Source: Pseudomonas sp. R37(2017) (GTDB taxonomy: Bacteria; Pseudomonadota; Gammaproteobacteria; Pseudomonadales; Pseudomonadaceae). Taken from it: a DNA stretch of 64,000 nt. Position numbers and translations under genes: made by a program. Shown in pieces: positions 1-7,750 of the stretch. The stretch spans positions 62,001-126,000 of the forward strand of contig NZ_NEHO01000010.1 of assembly GCF_002113375.1 (NCBI RefSeq), in the 5' to 3' direction. Numbering within the stretch: the first letter of the stretch is position 1; every line of letters begins with the position of its first letter. The notes under the pieces were generated by a model. It did not search any database. It was not told where the DNA came from and was given only the letters and a program-made list of their open reading frames with translations.

Positions 1-497
1 CCGTGCGGCAGAACGTCGAGTTTGGCCTCAAGCGGCGGGGCATGCCGGCGGCGCAGCGCAAGGACATCGTCGATTACTACGTCAACGAAGTGGGCCTGAG
101 CAGCTTTGCCGACAACTACGCCAAGCAGTTGTCGGGTGGCATGATGCAACGTGTGGCCATTGCCCGCGCGCTGGCCAATGATCCACAGATCCTGTTGATG
201 GACGAACCCTTCGGCGCCCTCGACAGCCAGACGCGCCTGCAAATGCAGCAGTTGTTGCTGCGGGTCTGGGGCAACAGCAAGAAGACCGTATTGTTCGTGA
301 CCCACGACATCGACGAAGCGATTCTGCTCGGCGACCGGGTCTATGTCATGGGCGCCAGGCCTGGGCGGATCAAGCAGATCCTCGATGTGCCAATCGAGCG
401 CCCGCGCAACCTGGACATGGTCATGGAGCGCTCATTCATCGAGATGAAACGCGAGATCTTCGGGCTGCTGCATGATGATCTGGAAGAGGTGCATTAA
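1..497 (+). CDS. ABC transporter ATP-binding protein (nitrate/sulfonate/taurine type), 5' end missing
   Basis: This is the C-terminal part of an ABC importer ATPase. The reading frame is already open at base 3, so the real start and the Walker A loop lie left of the window. Visible motifs are the ABC signature LSGGMMQRVAIARAL (from base 129), a Walker B with LLMDEPFGALD, and the H-loop region VTHDIDEA followed by VYVMGARPGRI. This arrangement, with a short C-terminus rich in basic and acidic residues, is typical of the SsuB/TauB/NrtD group that energises uptake of nitrate, sulfonates, taurine or pyrimidine-like compounds. The substrate cannot be read from this fragment; permease and binding-protein genes are presumably upstream. 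It ends 24 bp before the stop of a convergent gene. Confidence 0.9.
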   Translation, partial: VRQNVEFGLKRRGMPAAQRKDIVDYYVNEVGLSSFADNYAKQLSGGMMQRVAIARALANDPQILLMDEPFGALDSQTRLQMQQLLLRVWGNSKKTVLFVTHDIDEAILLGDRVYVMGARPGRIKQILDVPIERPRNLDMVMERSFIEMKREIFGLLHDDLEEVH

Positions 498-521
498 GCG
501 GGGCCTCTACAGGTTTATGTA

Positions 522-1640
522 TCAGGGCGCAGCCGGCAACAGAAACCGGGCAATCACCGGCAGGTGATCGGAGATGCGCAACGTATCATCCTGCCGCACC
601 ATCGCCTCGACCCGTTTGATCCGCGGGCTGTAGAACAGGTAGTCAACGGTCCGGTCCGGGCCGTTCAGCCCGGGATCGTTCGGGTAGTGGGTCAGCCAGC
701 GTTCGCGGTCGATACCACCAGCTTCGTTGTTGGTCGGGATCATCGGGTATTTGTCCCACAGGATGTGCAACGGGCTGTCGGCGGAGTAGGGCGTGCGTTG
801 CACGTCGGGCAAGCGTCGATACTGGCCTAGCGGCAACAGGTTGAAATCTCCGCCGATCAACCACGGCGTGCCACGGCTTTCGAATTTATCGAGGGCCATG
901 GCCACCGCGTTCACTTGGCTTTGCATGTCATCGTCGGCCTGGATGGCGCGACTCAAGTGGGTATTGAGCACCGCTATCTGTCCGCCATCGCTCAATGGCA
1001 AATAGCTCACCAGCAAGGCGTCTCTGGGGTTGAATTGGCGACTGACCGGATTGCCCGAAGCGACGGGCAGTTGCCAGCGTTCGGCATGTTCGATCTGGTA
1101 ACGGCTCAGGGTTGCCAGTTGCCGGCCGACGCTGCCGAAGATGTGCGGGTTCGGTACGAAGTCGGCCTTCCAGTCGAAGGCGCTGGTGCCACAGGGATAC
1201 AAGTCGGCGAGCCGTTCCTGCAGCAGTTTGAACTGGTGCTGGTAATCGCTGGCCTTGGCGCCGTCGTCCAGCTCCTGCAACAGCACGATGTCCGGTTGCT
1301 CGTCGCGAATCACCCGCGCCACTTCGTCGAGGCTGAAGGCCATGTCATCGGCAGTGGGGCGTTCGTCGACACCGGCGGCCAGGTCATTCCAGAACACGTA
1401 ACGCTTGCCGGCCAGGTACTGGACGTTCCAGGTCATCACCTTCAGCGCCTGTCCGGGGACCAGGGTGGGGGCCTGGTCACTGCAACTGACGGATAAGACT
1501 TCTTTGTCGTCGGGGCGCCAGGTCAGGCTGTAGATCATCACGGCGATCAGGCCGATCGCGATCAGCAGGCCCAGCAAGGTGTGGCGCAGTAGGCGGGTCA
1601 TGGCTCGGCTTATCAGCGTTACAAAATTGTTCCCGAGCAT
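522..1640 (-). CDS. Endonuclease/exonuclease/phosphatase (EEP) family protein, membrane-anchored
   Basis: The 372-residue protein has one N-terminal hydrophobic segment (about residues 18-40) followed by an EEP-fold catalytic domain. The family motifs are all present: TWNVQYL (Asn), LLQELDDG (Glu), GGDFNLLP (Asp/Asn) and the C-terminal SDHLPV (Asp-His pair). These residues bind a divalent metal and cleave phosphodiester bonds. Because of the membrane anchor the domain probably faces the periplasm, so a nucleic acid or phospholipid-type substrate is equally possible; the real substrate is unknown. A second ATG at residue 14 (base 1601) is an alternative start, and neither has a convincing ribosome site. 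It is followed 27 bp upstream on the same strand by a membrane protein gene, suggesting co-transcription. Confidence 0.85.
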   Translation of the reverse strand: MLGNNFVTLISRAMTRLLRHTLLGLLIAIGLIAVMIYSLTWRPDDKEVLSVSCSDQAPTLVPGQALKVMTWNVQYLAGKRYVFWNDLAAGVDERPTADDMAFSLDEVARVIRDEQPDIVLLQELDDGAKASDYQHQFKLLQERLADLYPCGTSAFDWKADFVPNPHIFGSVGRQLATLSRYQIEHAERWQLPVASGNPVSRQFNPRDALLVSYLPLSDGGQIAVLNTHLSRAIQADDDMQSQVNAVAMALDKFESRGTPWLIGGDFNLLPLGQYRRLPDVQRTPYSADSPLHILWDKYPMIPTNNEAGGIDRERWLTHYPNDPGLNGPDRTVDYLFYSPRIKRVEAMVRQDDTLRISDHLPVIARFLLPAAP

Positions 1641-1667
1641 ACCCGAGAGCGATGGTTGCGCCCAAGG

Positions 1668-2342
1668 TCAGAGCAAGTTGTCATTTCTCTCGGGTAGCGG
1701 GTTGATCAGCATGAACAAGCGGAACAGCACCACGCTGGTAAACAGCTGCAGGAAACTGTGCGCGCTGTCGATCAGCAGCGAGATCACCGGGTTTTGCGGT
1801 TCCGGATACACCGCCAGGGTCGCGCCCTTGAGCAGCCACAGCGGCCCCATCACACACAGAATGCACAGCAGGATGCGCAGGAAGTGACCTTTGGTCATGC
1901 GCAGGCTTTCCTTCATGGCTGCCAGCGGCGCCAGGCCGCGCAACACCAGCAGGTATTCGCCAAACGCCAGGGTCACCATCAGGTATATGCCTGGCAGGAA
2001 GTACAGCGACAGGCCCAGCAGAATCAGCACGGTATTGAGCGCGGTCAGCAGGGCGAAACGCGGCCACAGGCTCGCCGCCATCGCCAGCAGGTCGCGGTTG
2101 CGTGGCGACTCGCCCCGGCTGCGGGCGTCAAGAAACAGAATCAGCGCGGCGGTGTACAGCGGGTACACCAGCAGGCCGACAATCACGCTGATGCCGGGGA
2201 AACTGTCCGGCTCCGTGGAGTGGTCGACCACTTGTTGCAACAATGCCTCAAGCATTACCAGCGGCAGGCACAGCTGCACGATCTGGCCCAGATTGCGCTT
2301 GAAGAAATACAGCGAGTCACGCAGGACGTCTAACGGATTCAT
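1668..2342 (-). CDS. YciC/UPF0259-like polytopic membrane protein
   Basis: The 224-residue protein begins MNPLDVLRDSLYFFKRNLGQ and has about five to six hydrophobic helices, with a short loop of charged residues (RSRGESPRNRD) between them. Length, opening and helix pattern resemble the UPF0259/YciC inner-membrane family, whose role is not established. No enzymatic motif is visible. It is transcribed just before the EEP-family gene (27 bp apart), so the two may work together at the envelope, but this is only positional inference. Confidence 0.7.
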   Translation of the reverse strand: MNPLDVLRDSLYFFKRNLGQIVQLCLPLVMLEALLQQVVDHSTEPDSFPGISVIVGLLVYPLYTAALILFLDARSRGESPRNRDLLAMAASLWPRFALLTALNTVLILLGLSLYFLPGIYLMVTLAFGEYLLVLRGLAPLAAMKESLRMTKGHFLRILLCILCVMGPLWLLKGATLAVYPEPQNPVISLLIDSAHSFLQLFTSVVLFRLFMLINPLPERNDNLL

Positions 2343-2521
2343 CAGTGGGTATCGCAGGTTGGAAGCAGTGGCTCACTTTAACCGATCAAGCGCCGGGGAA
2401 CACAAACGTAAACGTTCGGTAAAGGCTATTGAAACATTATGTTTCAGCATCCATTAAGGTCGAGTCCCTTATCCTCAGTGGAAATGGGCAACGATTTCCC
2501 CCGGCAATCTATGAGGTCGCC

Positions 2522-3295
2522 ATGAACAGCGAAGAACAAACCCTGATCGATGGACTGTTTTCCCGGCTGCAACAGGCCGAAACGGACTCAGCCCCGCGCG
2601 ACGCCTTGGCCGAGGCGCGGATCAAGGAACACCTGGCGCGCCAGCCGGCGGCAGGTTATTTCATGACCCAGGCCATTCTGGTGCAGGAGGCGGCGATCAA
2701 GAGCCTCGATGAACAGAACCAGCAACTGTCCCGGCAAGTCCAGCAGTTGCAGGCCGAACTGCAACAGGCCAAGGCTCAGGCAAACCCGGCTCCTGCACCG
2801 ACCAGCGGTGGCTTTTTGTCGAGTATCTTTGGCGGCGCTTCCCGAGATCCACAACCGCCATCCACCCAGAGCGCACCGCCTTCGAGCGGCGGCTGGCGTG
2901 AGCCGGGGCGCTCGTCGTTCGGTGCGCAAGCGCCACAGCAGAACTTCGGTACCCCGCAGCAGAGCTTTCCACAGCAGGGCTATGCACCGCAGCAGGCTCC
3001 GGCAGCGGCCGGCAGCAGTTTCCTCGGTGGCGCGCTGAAAACCGCCGCCGGCGTGGCAGGTGGCGTGATGCTGGCTCAAGGCATCAGCAGCCTGTTCCAT
3101 CACAATCAGCAACCGGAAGTTGTCGAAGTCATCAAGGAAGAGCCGGCCCAGGTCAACGATCAAGGCAGCAATGGCTGGGGCGATGACCAGCGTTTTGCCG
3201 GTAACGACTCCTACAGCAACGATCAGGGCGGGTTCAGCGACGCTGACTACAGCGATGACTCGTTCTTCGGCGGCGACGACGATTCCTTCGTCTGA
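2522..3295 (+). CDS. DUF2076 family periplasmic-type protein
   Basis: The frame is open from 2429, but the ATG at 2522 is the better start: it is preceded by an AGGTC-type site, and from here the protein opens MNSEEQTLIDGLFSRLQQAE like DUF2076 members. The 257 residues show an N-terminal helical domain, a coiled coil rich in Gln and Leu (about residues 60-95), a Gln/Pro/Ser low-complexity linker (about 100-180), a Gly/Ala-rich hydrophobic segment (SSFLGGALKTAAGVAGGVMLAQG) and a very acidic tail with DDSFFGGDDD. The family is seen in many Pseudomonas genomes as an envelope protein of unknown function. The acidic tail may bind cations; that is speculation. Confidence 0.75.
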   Translation: MNSEEQTLIDGLFSRLQQAETDSAPRDALAEARIKEHLARQPAAGYFMTQAILVQEAAIKSLDEQNQQLSRQVQQLQAELQQAKAQANPAPAPTSGGFLSSIFGGASRDPQPPSTQSAPPSSGGWREPGRSSFGAQAPQQNFGTPQQSFPQQGYAPQQAPAAAGSSFLGGALKTAAGVAGGVMLAQGISSLFHHNQQPEVVEVIKEEPAQVNDQGSNGWGDDQRFAGNDSYSNDQGGFSDADYSDDSFFGGDDDSFV

Positions 3296-3307
3296 CAGGC
3301 CATTCGT

Positions 3308-3329
3308 CCGGAGCGCAGCCGCGCTCCGG
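3308..3329. other. Hairpin, 9-bp perfect arms, after the DUF2076 gene
   Basis: CCGGAGCGC, loop AGCC, then GCGCTCCGG starts 12 bp after the DUF2076 stop codon. The stem is strong but no run of T follows, so it may stabilise the mRNA end or be a weak terminator. Confidence 0.5.
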
Positions 3330-3415
3330 GCCGATTATTCGCGGAACGATCCTCCGGGCTGGCATACTGGGCGCCTTTTCGGGCCTGGGGCCTGATTCAG
3401 CCTTGAGGAAAACCG

Positions 3416-3895
3416 GTGAAAAAAATCGCAGTGTTCGCCGACGTCCAAAACCTCTATTACACCGTGCGTCAGGCTTATGGTTGCCACTTCAACTACGCCG
3501 CGCTATGGGCTGACATCAGTAAACAGGGCGAGATCGTCGAAGCCTATGCCTATGCCATCGATCGTGGCGACAGCAAACAGCAACAGTTCCAGCAGATCCT
3601 GCGCAACCTCGGTTTTACCGTGAAGCTCAAGCCATACATCCAGCGCAGCGATGGTTCGGCCAAGGGTGACTGGGACGTGGGCATCACCCTCGACATCATG
3701 GACGCCGCCGACCATGTCGATGAAATCGTCCTGGCCTCCGGTGATGGCGATTTCGACATGCTGCTCGAGCGCGTCATCAGCAAGCACGGCGTGCAGGCTG
3801 TGGCCTACGGCGTGCCGGGGCTCACGGCCAACTCGCTGATCCGCGCCGCCAGCCGCTACGTGCCGATCGAAGGCGCGTTGCTGCTCAAGTATTGA
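3416..3895 (+). CDS. NYN/LabA-like PIN-fold nuclease domain protein
   Basis: The 159-residue protein starts with GTG, preceded by a GAGGA site about 8 bases upstream. It is a single NYN (LabA/DUF88) domain: the first acidic motif is VFADVQNLYY, the central acidic cluster is GDWDVGITLDIMDAAD, and the third is LASGDGDFDMLLE. These Asp residues form the metal site of PIN-like RNases, so an RNA-cleaving activity is likely though the target is unknown. It lies 22 bp upstream of a DEDDh exonuclease on the same strand, so the two nucleases probably form an operon. Confidence 0.85.
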   Translation: MKKIAVFADVQNLYYTVRQAYGCHFNYAALWADISKQGEIVEAYAYAIDRGDSKQQQFQQILRNLGFTVKLKPYIQRSDGSAKGDWDVGITLDIMDAADHVDEIVLASGDGDFDMLLERVISKHGVQAVAYGVPGLTANSLIRAASRYVPIEGALLLKY

Positions 3896-3917
3896 TTTTT
3901 ACGGAGTTCAACCAGGT

Positions 3918-4523
3918 TTGGAACGCATCGCAGTCATCGACTTTGAAACCACCGGGATCTCCCCGAGCAGCAGTTGCCGGGCCACGGAAATCGCCGTGGT
4001 GATTCTTGAACAGGGGCGCATCGTCGAGCGTTACCAGAGCCTGATGAACGCCGGTGTGCGCGTCCCTGCCTTCATCGAACAACTCACCGGCATCAGCAAC
4101 GCCATGCTGCGCACCGCCCCGTCGGCGGAGCAGGTGATGAACGAGGTCAATGAATTCGTCGGTACCACGCCACTGCTGGCGCACAACGCCGCATTCGACC
4201 AGAAGTTCTGGGACTTCGAGCTGGGGCGAATCAAACGCACCCGTTTGCAGAACTTTGCCTGCTCGTTGCTCCTGGCCCGACGCCTGATGCCCGCCGCGCC
4301 GAACCACAAGCTCGGCACCCTCACCACGTTCGCCAACTTGCCCAACACCGGCAAGGCCCACCGGGCCATGGCCGATGCCGAGATGGCGGCCAACCTGACG
4401 GCGCACCTGATTGAAGAGTTGCGACAAAAGCACGGTTTGCGCGAGCTGTCCCACGACCTGCTGTGCAAATTGCAGAAAGTGCCGGCGGCGAAGGTGGGCG
4501 AGCATCTCAAACGCTATCGCTGA
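3918..4523 (+). CDS. 3'-5' exonuclease, DEDDh (DnaQ-like) family
   Basis: The 201-residue protein uses a TTG start, giving MERIAVIDFETTGISP. Exonuclease motif I is DFETTG (Asp, Glu), motif II is LLAHNAAFDQKFW (Asp) and motif III is HRAMADAEMAA (His, Asp), so all five catalytic positions of the DEDDh class are present. It resembles the epsilon-subunit exonuclease domain standing alone, without a polymerase-binding tail. It could act on DNA or on RNA. The gene follows the NYN nuclease by 22 bp; a REP pair lies after it. Confidence 0.88.
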   Translation: MERIAVIDFETTGISPSSSCRATEIAVVILEQGRIVERYQSLMNAGVRVPAFIEQLTGISNAMLRTAPSAEQVMNEVNEFVGTTPLLAHNAAFDQKFWDFELGRIKRTRLQNFACSLLLARRLMPAAPNHKLGTLTTFANLPNTGKAHRAMADAEMAANLTAHLIEELRQKHGLRELSHDLLCKLQKVPAAKVGEHLKRYR

Positions 4524-4544
4524 CCCCGAAAACACCACAATTCC

Positions 4545-4674
4545 CCTGTAGGAGCGAGCAAGCTCGCGATGGTCGCCAACGATAACGCGGGAAACCTGAC
4601 CCCCCGTGTTGTTCTCGGGTTCATCGTCGGAGCGCCGCCCGGAGCATGCCGCAAGCGGGCACCCGCTCCTACAG
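4545..4674. repeat. Long REP-type palindromic element (CCTGTAGGAGCGAGC type)
   Basis: Left arm CCTGTAGGAGCGAGCAAGCT and right arm ending GGGCACCCGCTCCTACAG enclose about 80 bp. The element sits between the exonuclease and the convergent Lrp gene. The inner part (ACGATAACGCGGG and later GAGCATGCCGCAAGCGGG) resembles the element at 20257-20373, so both probably moved as one unit larger than a plain REP pair. Confidence 0.85.
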
Positions 4675-4678
4675 AAAG

Positions 4679-5131
4679 CTATTTGCCATTCCCTTCAATG
4701 TGCCCCAACGGCACCCGCTTCTCTATTGCACTCGACAACACAATCGACGTCTTGCTGAACCCGAACGTGGCAATCCGGTTGATCAGCTCTTCCAGCTCCG
4801 GCATCGAACCCACGGCGGCTTGCATGATCACGCAGGGATCGCCGGTCACCCGATGGCATTCGGTCAATTGCGGGATTTTGATCAGGTCGTCGTAGGCTTT
4901 CTGGTTGCCGTGCTGGTTCAGGCGCAGTTCGATCACGCACTGGATGGGCAAGCCGAGCTTGGCCATGTCGACCTTTGCCTGATAGCCGGTGATCACCCCG
5001 CTGGCTTCGAGCTTGGCCACGCGTTCGGCCACCGCCGGGGCGGACAGGTTGACCTTGCGCGCCAGGTCCGCGTAGGACGCGCGACCGTTTTCCAGCAGGG
5101 CGCTGAGCAGCATGCGGTCGTATTTGTCCAT
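4679..5131 (-). CDS. Lrp/AsnC family transcriptional regulator
   Basis: The 150-residue protein has an N-terminal helix-turn-helix (MDKYDRMLLSALLENGRAS, then LARKVNLSAPAVAERVAKLE) and a C-terminal RAM effector domain (about residues 65-145) with the family pattern VTGDPCVIMQAAVGSMPELE. Such proteins bind an amino acid or related small molecule and act as octamers on promoter DNA. It is divergent from an EamA exporter with 164 bp between them, a classic layout for regulation of the exporter by its neighbour. The gene resembles the cysteine/threonine-responsive DecR group in length, but the effector cannot be read. Confidence 0.9.
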   Translation of the reverse strand: MDKYDRMLLSALLENGRASYADLARKVNLSAPAVAERVAKLEASGVITGYQAKVDMAKLGLPIQCVIELRLNQHGNQKAYDDLIKIPQLTECHRVTGDPCVIMQAAVGSMPELEELINRIATFGFSKTSIVLSSAIEKRVPLGHIEGNGK

Positions 5132-5156
5132 GGGGCGACTCCTGAAAATGACTGAC

Positions 5157-5219
5157 TTTCGAAAACACGGTTTATCGCAAGAATCTCCGTGTTTTGAAAA
5201 GTGTACCGGTGCGATAAAC
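5157..5219. promoter_or_regulatory. Interleaved inverted repeats in the lrp-eamA divergent promoter
   Basis: AAAACACGG (5162-5170) pairs with CCGTGTTTT (5187-5195), and GTTTATCGC (5170-5178) pairs with GCGATAAAC (5211-5219). The second left arm lies inside the loop of the first repeat. Lrp-type proteins wrap DNA over several such sites, so this is a candidate operator for the neighbouring regulator. Confidence 0.45.
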
Positions 5220-5295
5220 AGGTTTTGTAACTTATTTTCTGTCGTTGGCCTTTCTAGAATAGCCGTTCACTTGTCTTGCCTGCGAGCTGCTCCCC

Positions 5296-6228
5296 ATGTC
5301 TGGCCTCCGTCGTTTTCCCTTACCGTTGATCGCAGCCTTTTTCGCGTTGTACGTGATTTGGGGCTCGACCTACCTGGTGATCCGCATCGGCGTGGAGTCT
5401 TGGCCGCCGCTGCTGCTCGCCGGCATCCGCTTCGTCATTGCCGGGACCATGATGTACGCCTTCCTGCGCTGGCGCGGGGCGCCAGCGCCGACCTGGGCGC
5501 AATGGAAAGCCGCCGGGGTCATCGGCGTGTTGCTGCTCGCCTGTGGTAATGGCGCGGTCAGCGTCGCCGAACACACGGGGGTGGCTTCCGGTGTCGCCGC
5601 CTTGGCGGTGGCGACTGTGCCGCTGTTTACCTTGCTCTGTGGATATTTCTGGGGGGCGCGTAATACCCGTCTCGAATGGGCCGGGATTGTTCTCGGGCTG
5701 ATCGGCATTGCCATGCTCAACCTTGGCTCCAACCTGCAATCGAGCCCATTGGGCGCGGCACTGCTGGTGTTCGCGGCGGCGACCTGGGCTTTCGGCTCGG
5801 TGTGGAGTAAACACCTGCCGTTGCCTCAGGGGGCAATGGCCAGTGCCGTGGAAATGCTGGTGGGTGGTGTGGTGCTGCTGATTGCCAGTGTGGTGAGCGG
5901 TGAACATCTGGAAAAGATACCGCCGATCGAGGGCTGGGCGGCTTTGGCATATCTGACCGTGTTCGGCTCGATCATCGCCTTCAACGCCTACATGTACTTG
6001 TTGAAGCATGTGCGCCCGGCCGCGGCCACCAGTTATGCCTACGTCAACCCGGCGGTGGCGGTGTTGCTGGGGATCGTTTTCGTGGGTGAAACCATTGGTC
6101 TCGAAGAAGCGCTGGCGATGGCTGTGATCATCAGTGCCGTGGTGCTGATTGGCCTGCCGCAATGGCGTCGCACGCCAGAGCGGCCGGTGGTGGCGAAGGG
6201 AGTAGCGACAGAATCCCGTGTGAATTAG
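5296..6228 (+). CDS. EamA/DMT family exporter (YedA-like)
   Basis: The 310-residue protein has ten predicted transmembrane helices in two EamA repeats; the first opens PLIAAFFALYVIWGSTYLVIRIG, the typical GSTY motif of this family. DMT exporters of this group move amino acids or metabolites out of the cytoplasm by proton exchange. The gene is divergent from an Lrp-type regulator, which suggests export of an amino acid or its analogue under Lrp control (inference from layout). The second repeat ends at VVLIGLPQWRRTPERP with a basic cytoplasmic tail. Confidence 0.88.
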   Translation: MSGLRRFPLPLIAAFFALYVIWGSTYLVIRIGVESWPPLLLAGIRFVIAGTMMYAFLRWRGAPAPTWAQWKAAGVIGVLLLACGNGAVSVAEHTGVASGVAALAVATVPLFTLLCGYFWGARNTRLEWAGIVLGLIGIAMLNLGSNLQSSPLGAALLVFAAATWAFGSVWSKHLPLPQGAMASAVEMLVGGVVLLIASVVSGEHLEKIPPIEGWAALAYLTVFGSIIAFNAYMYLLKHVRPAAATSYAYVNPAVAVLLGIVFVGETIGLEEALAMAVIISAVVLIGLPQWRRTPERPVVAKGVATESRVN

Positions 6229-6293
6229 GGTAAACTGCGCGCCATTGCACTCTTGTTTCGCACAACCGCGCTGAATTTTCCTACGGTACTCCC

Positions 6294-7634
6294 ATGACTT
6301 TCGCCACCCTTGGCCTGATCGAACCCTTGCTGCGCTCCCTTGAGAAGCTCGGCTACCAGACTCCGACGCCGGTTCAGGCGCAAGCCATTCCGGCGGTGCT
6401 GGCCGGTCGCGACCTGATGGCCGCCGCCCAGACCGGCACCGGCAAGACCGCCGGTTTCGCTTTGCCGCTGTTGCAACTGCTGGCCATGGAAGGGCCGAAA
6501 GTCGCCGCCAACTCGGTGCGTGCGCTGATCCTGGTGCCGACCCGCGAGCTGGCCGAGCAGGTTCACGAAGCCGTGCGCCAGTACGCCGAAAACCTGCCAT
6601 TGCGCACTTACGCGGTGTACGGCGGCGTCAGCATCAACCCGCAAATGATGAAGCTGCGCAGTGGCGTCGACTTGCTGGTAGCGACGCCGGGCCGCTTGCT
6701 CGACCTGTTCCGCCAGAACGCACTGAAGTTCAACCAGTTGCAAACCCTGGTGCTGGACGAAGCCGACCGCATGCTCGACCTGGGCTTTTCCGAAGAACTG
6801 GCGAACATTTACCGCGCGCTGCCGAAAAAACGTCAGACGCTGCTGTTCTCCGCGACCTTCTCCGATGACATCCGCCTGCTGGCCGGACAGATGCTCAACG
6901 ACCCGCTGAGCATCGAAGTCAGCCCGCGCAACGTCGCTGCCAACACCGTCAAGCAGTGGATCGTGACGGTGGACAAGAAGCGCAAGCCGGAACTGTTCGT
7001 GCACCTGATGCGCAAGGGCAAGTGGAAGCAGGTGCTGGTATTCGCCAAGACCCGCAACGGTGTGGACGCATTGGTGGAAAAACTCCAGGGCCTGGGCGTC
7101 AATGCCGACGGTATCCATGGCGACAAACCCCAGGCGACTCGTCAGCGTGCACTGGACCGCTTCAAGGCGAGTGAAGTGCAGATTCTGGTCGCCACAGACG
7201 TGGCGGCCCGTGGCCTGGACATCGAAGACCTGCCGTTGGTGGTCAACTTCGACTTGCCGATCGTCGCCGAGGACTACATCCATCGTATCGGTCGTACCGG
7301 TCGCGCAGGTTCGACGGGCGAGGCGATTTCCCTGGTTTGCGCCGATGAAGTGAATCTGCTGTCGGCGATCGAAATGCTGACTCGTCAGACCCTGAAGCGG
7401 CAGAACGAGCCGGACTTCGAACCGGAGCACCGGGTGCCGGAGACCGATGCCAGTGGTCAGGTGATCAAGAAGCCGAAAAAACCGAAGAAGCCCAAGGCTT
7501 CCGGTGGTGGCGGCGGTAAACGCAATCTGGGTAAGTGGGTGGACAGCGGAGAGGTTGCACCGGCGGAGCCTTCGATCAAGCCGGTGCGCAAGGTGCCGGT
7601 GTTCAATACTGGGCCGCGTAAGCGCAAGCCTTAG
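6294..7634 (+). CDS. ATP-dependent RNA helicase, DEAD-box family (RhlE-like)
   Basis: The 446-residue protein holds all core motifs in order: Q-motif region (GYQTPTPVQAQAIPAV), Walker A AQTGTGKT, PTRELAEQ, TPGRLLD, the DEAD box in LVLDEADRMLD, SAT in LFSATFSDD, then the second RecA domain with VLVFAKTR, ATDVAARGLDIE and HRIGRTGRAG. The C-terminal tail (about residues 385-446) is basic and Lys/Pro/Gly-rich, typical of RhlE relatives that bind RNA loosely. It probably remodels structured RNA, for example in ribosome assembly or cold adaptation. It ends before a REP pair and a convergent flavoprotein gene. Confidence 0.93.
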   Translation: MTFATLGLIEPLLRSLEKLGYQTPTPVQAQAIPAVLAGRDLMAAAQTGTGKTAGFALPLLQLLAMEGPKVAANSVRALILVPTRELAEQVHEAVRQYAENLPLRTYAVYGGVSINPQMMKLRSGVDLLVATPGRLLDLFRQNALKFNQLQTLVLDEADRMLDLGFSEELANIYRALPKKRQTLLFSATFSDDIRLLAGQMLNDPLSIEVSPRNVAANTVKQWIVTVDKKRKPELFVHLMRKGKWKQVLVFAKTRNGVDALVEKLQGLGVNADGIHGDKPQATRQRALDRFKASEVQILVATDVAARGLDIEDLPLVVNFDLPIVAEDYIHRIGRTGRAGSTGEAISLVCADEVNLLSAIEMLTRQTLKRQNEPDFEPEHRVPETDASGQVIKKPKKPKKPKASGGGGGKRNLGKWVDSGEVAPAEPSIKPVRKVPVFNTGPRKRKP

Positions 7635-7658
7635 TACTTGCGGCGTCTGTCAGGCCGC

Positions 7659-7735
7659 CTTCGCGAGCAGGCTCGCTCCCACACTGGGGTTGTGTCGTGC
7701 ACAAATCCCCTGTGGGAGCGAGCCTGCTCGCGAAG
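7659..7735. repeat. REP pair (TGTGGGAGCGAGCC type), TTCGCG ends outward
   Basis: CTTCGCGAGCAGGCTCGCTC and its inverted copy ending CTGCTCGCGAAG are 25 bp apart, between two convergent genes. Each half is itself a palindrome, and the pair can fold into one long hairpin. Confidence 0.9.
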
Positions 7736-7750
7736 AGAGCGCCGCGGTCT

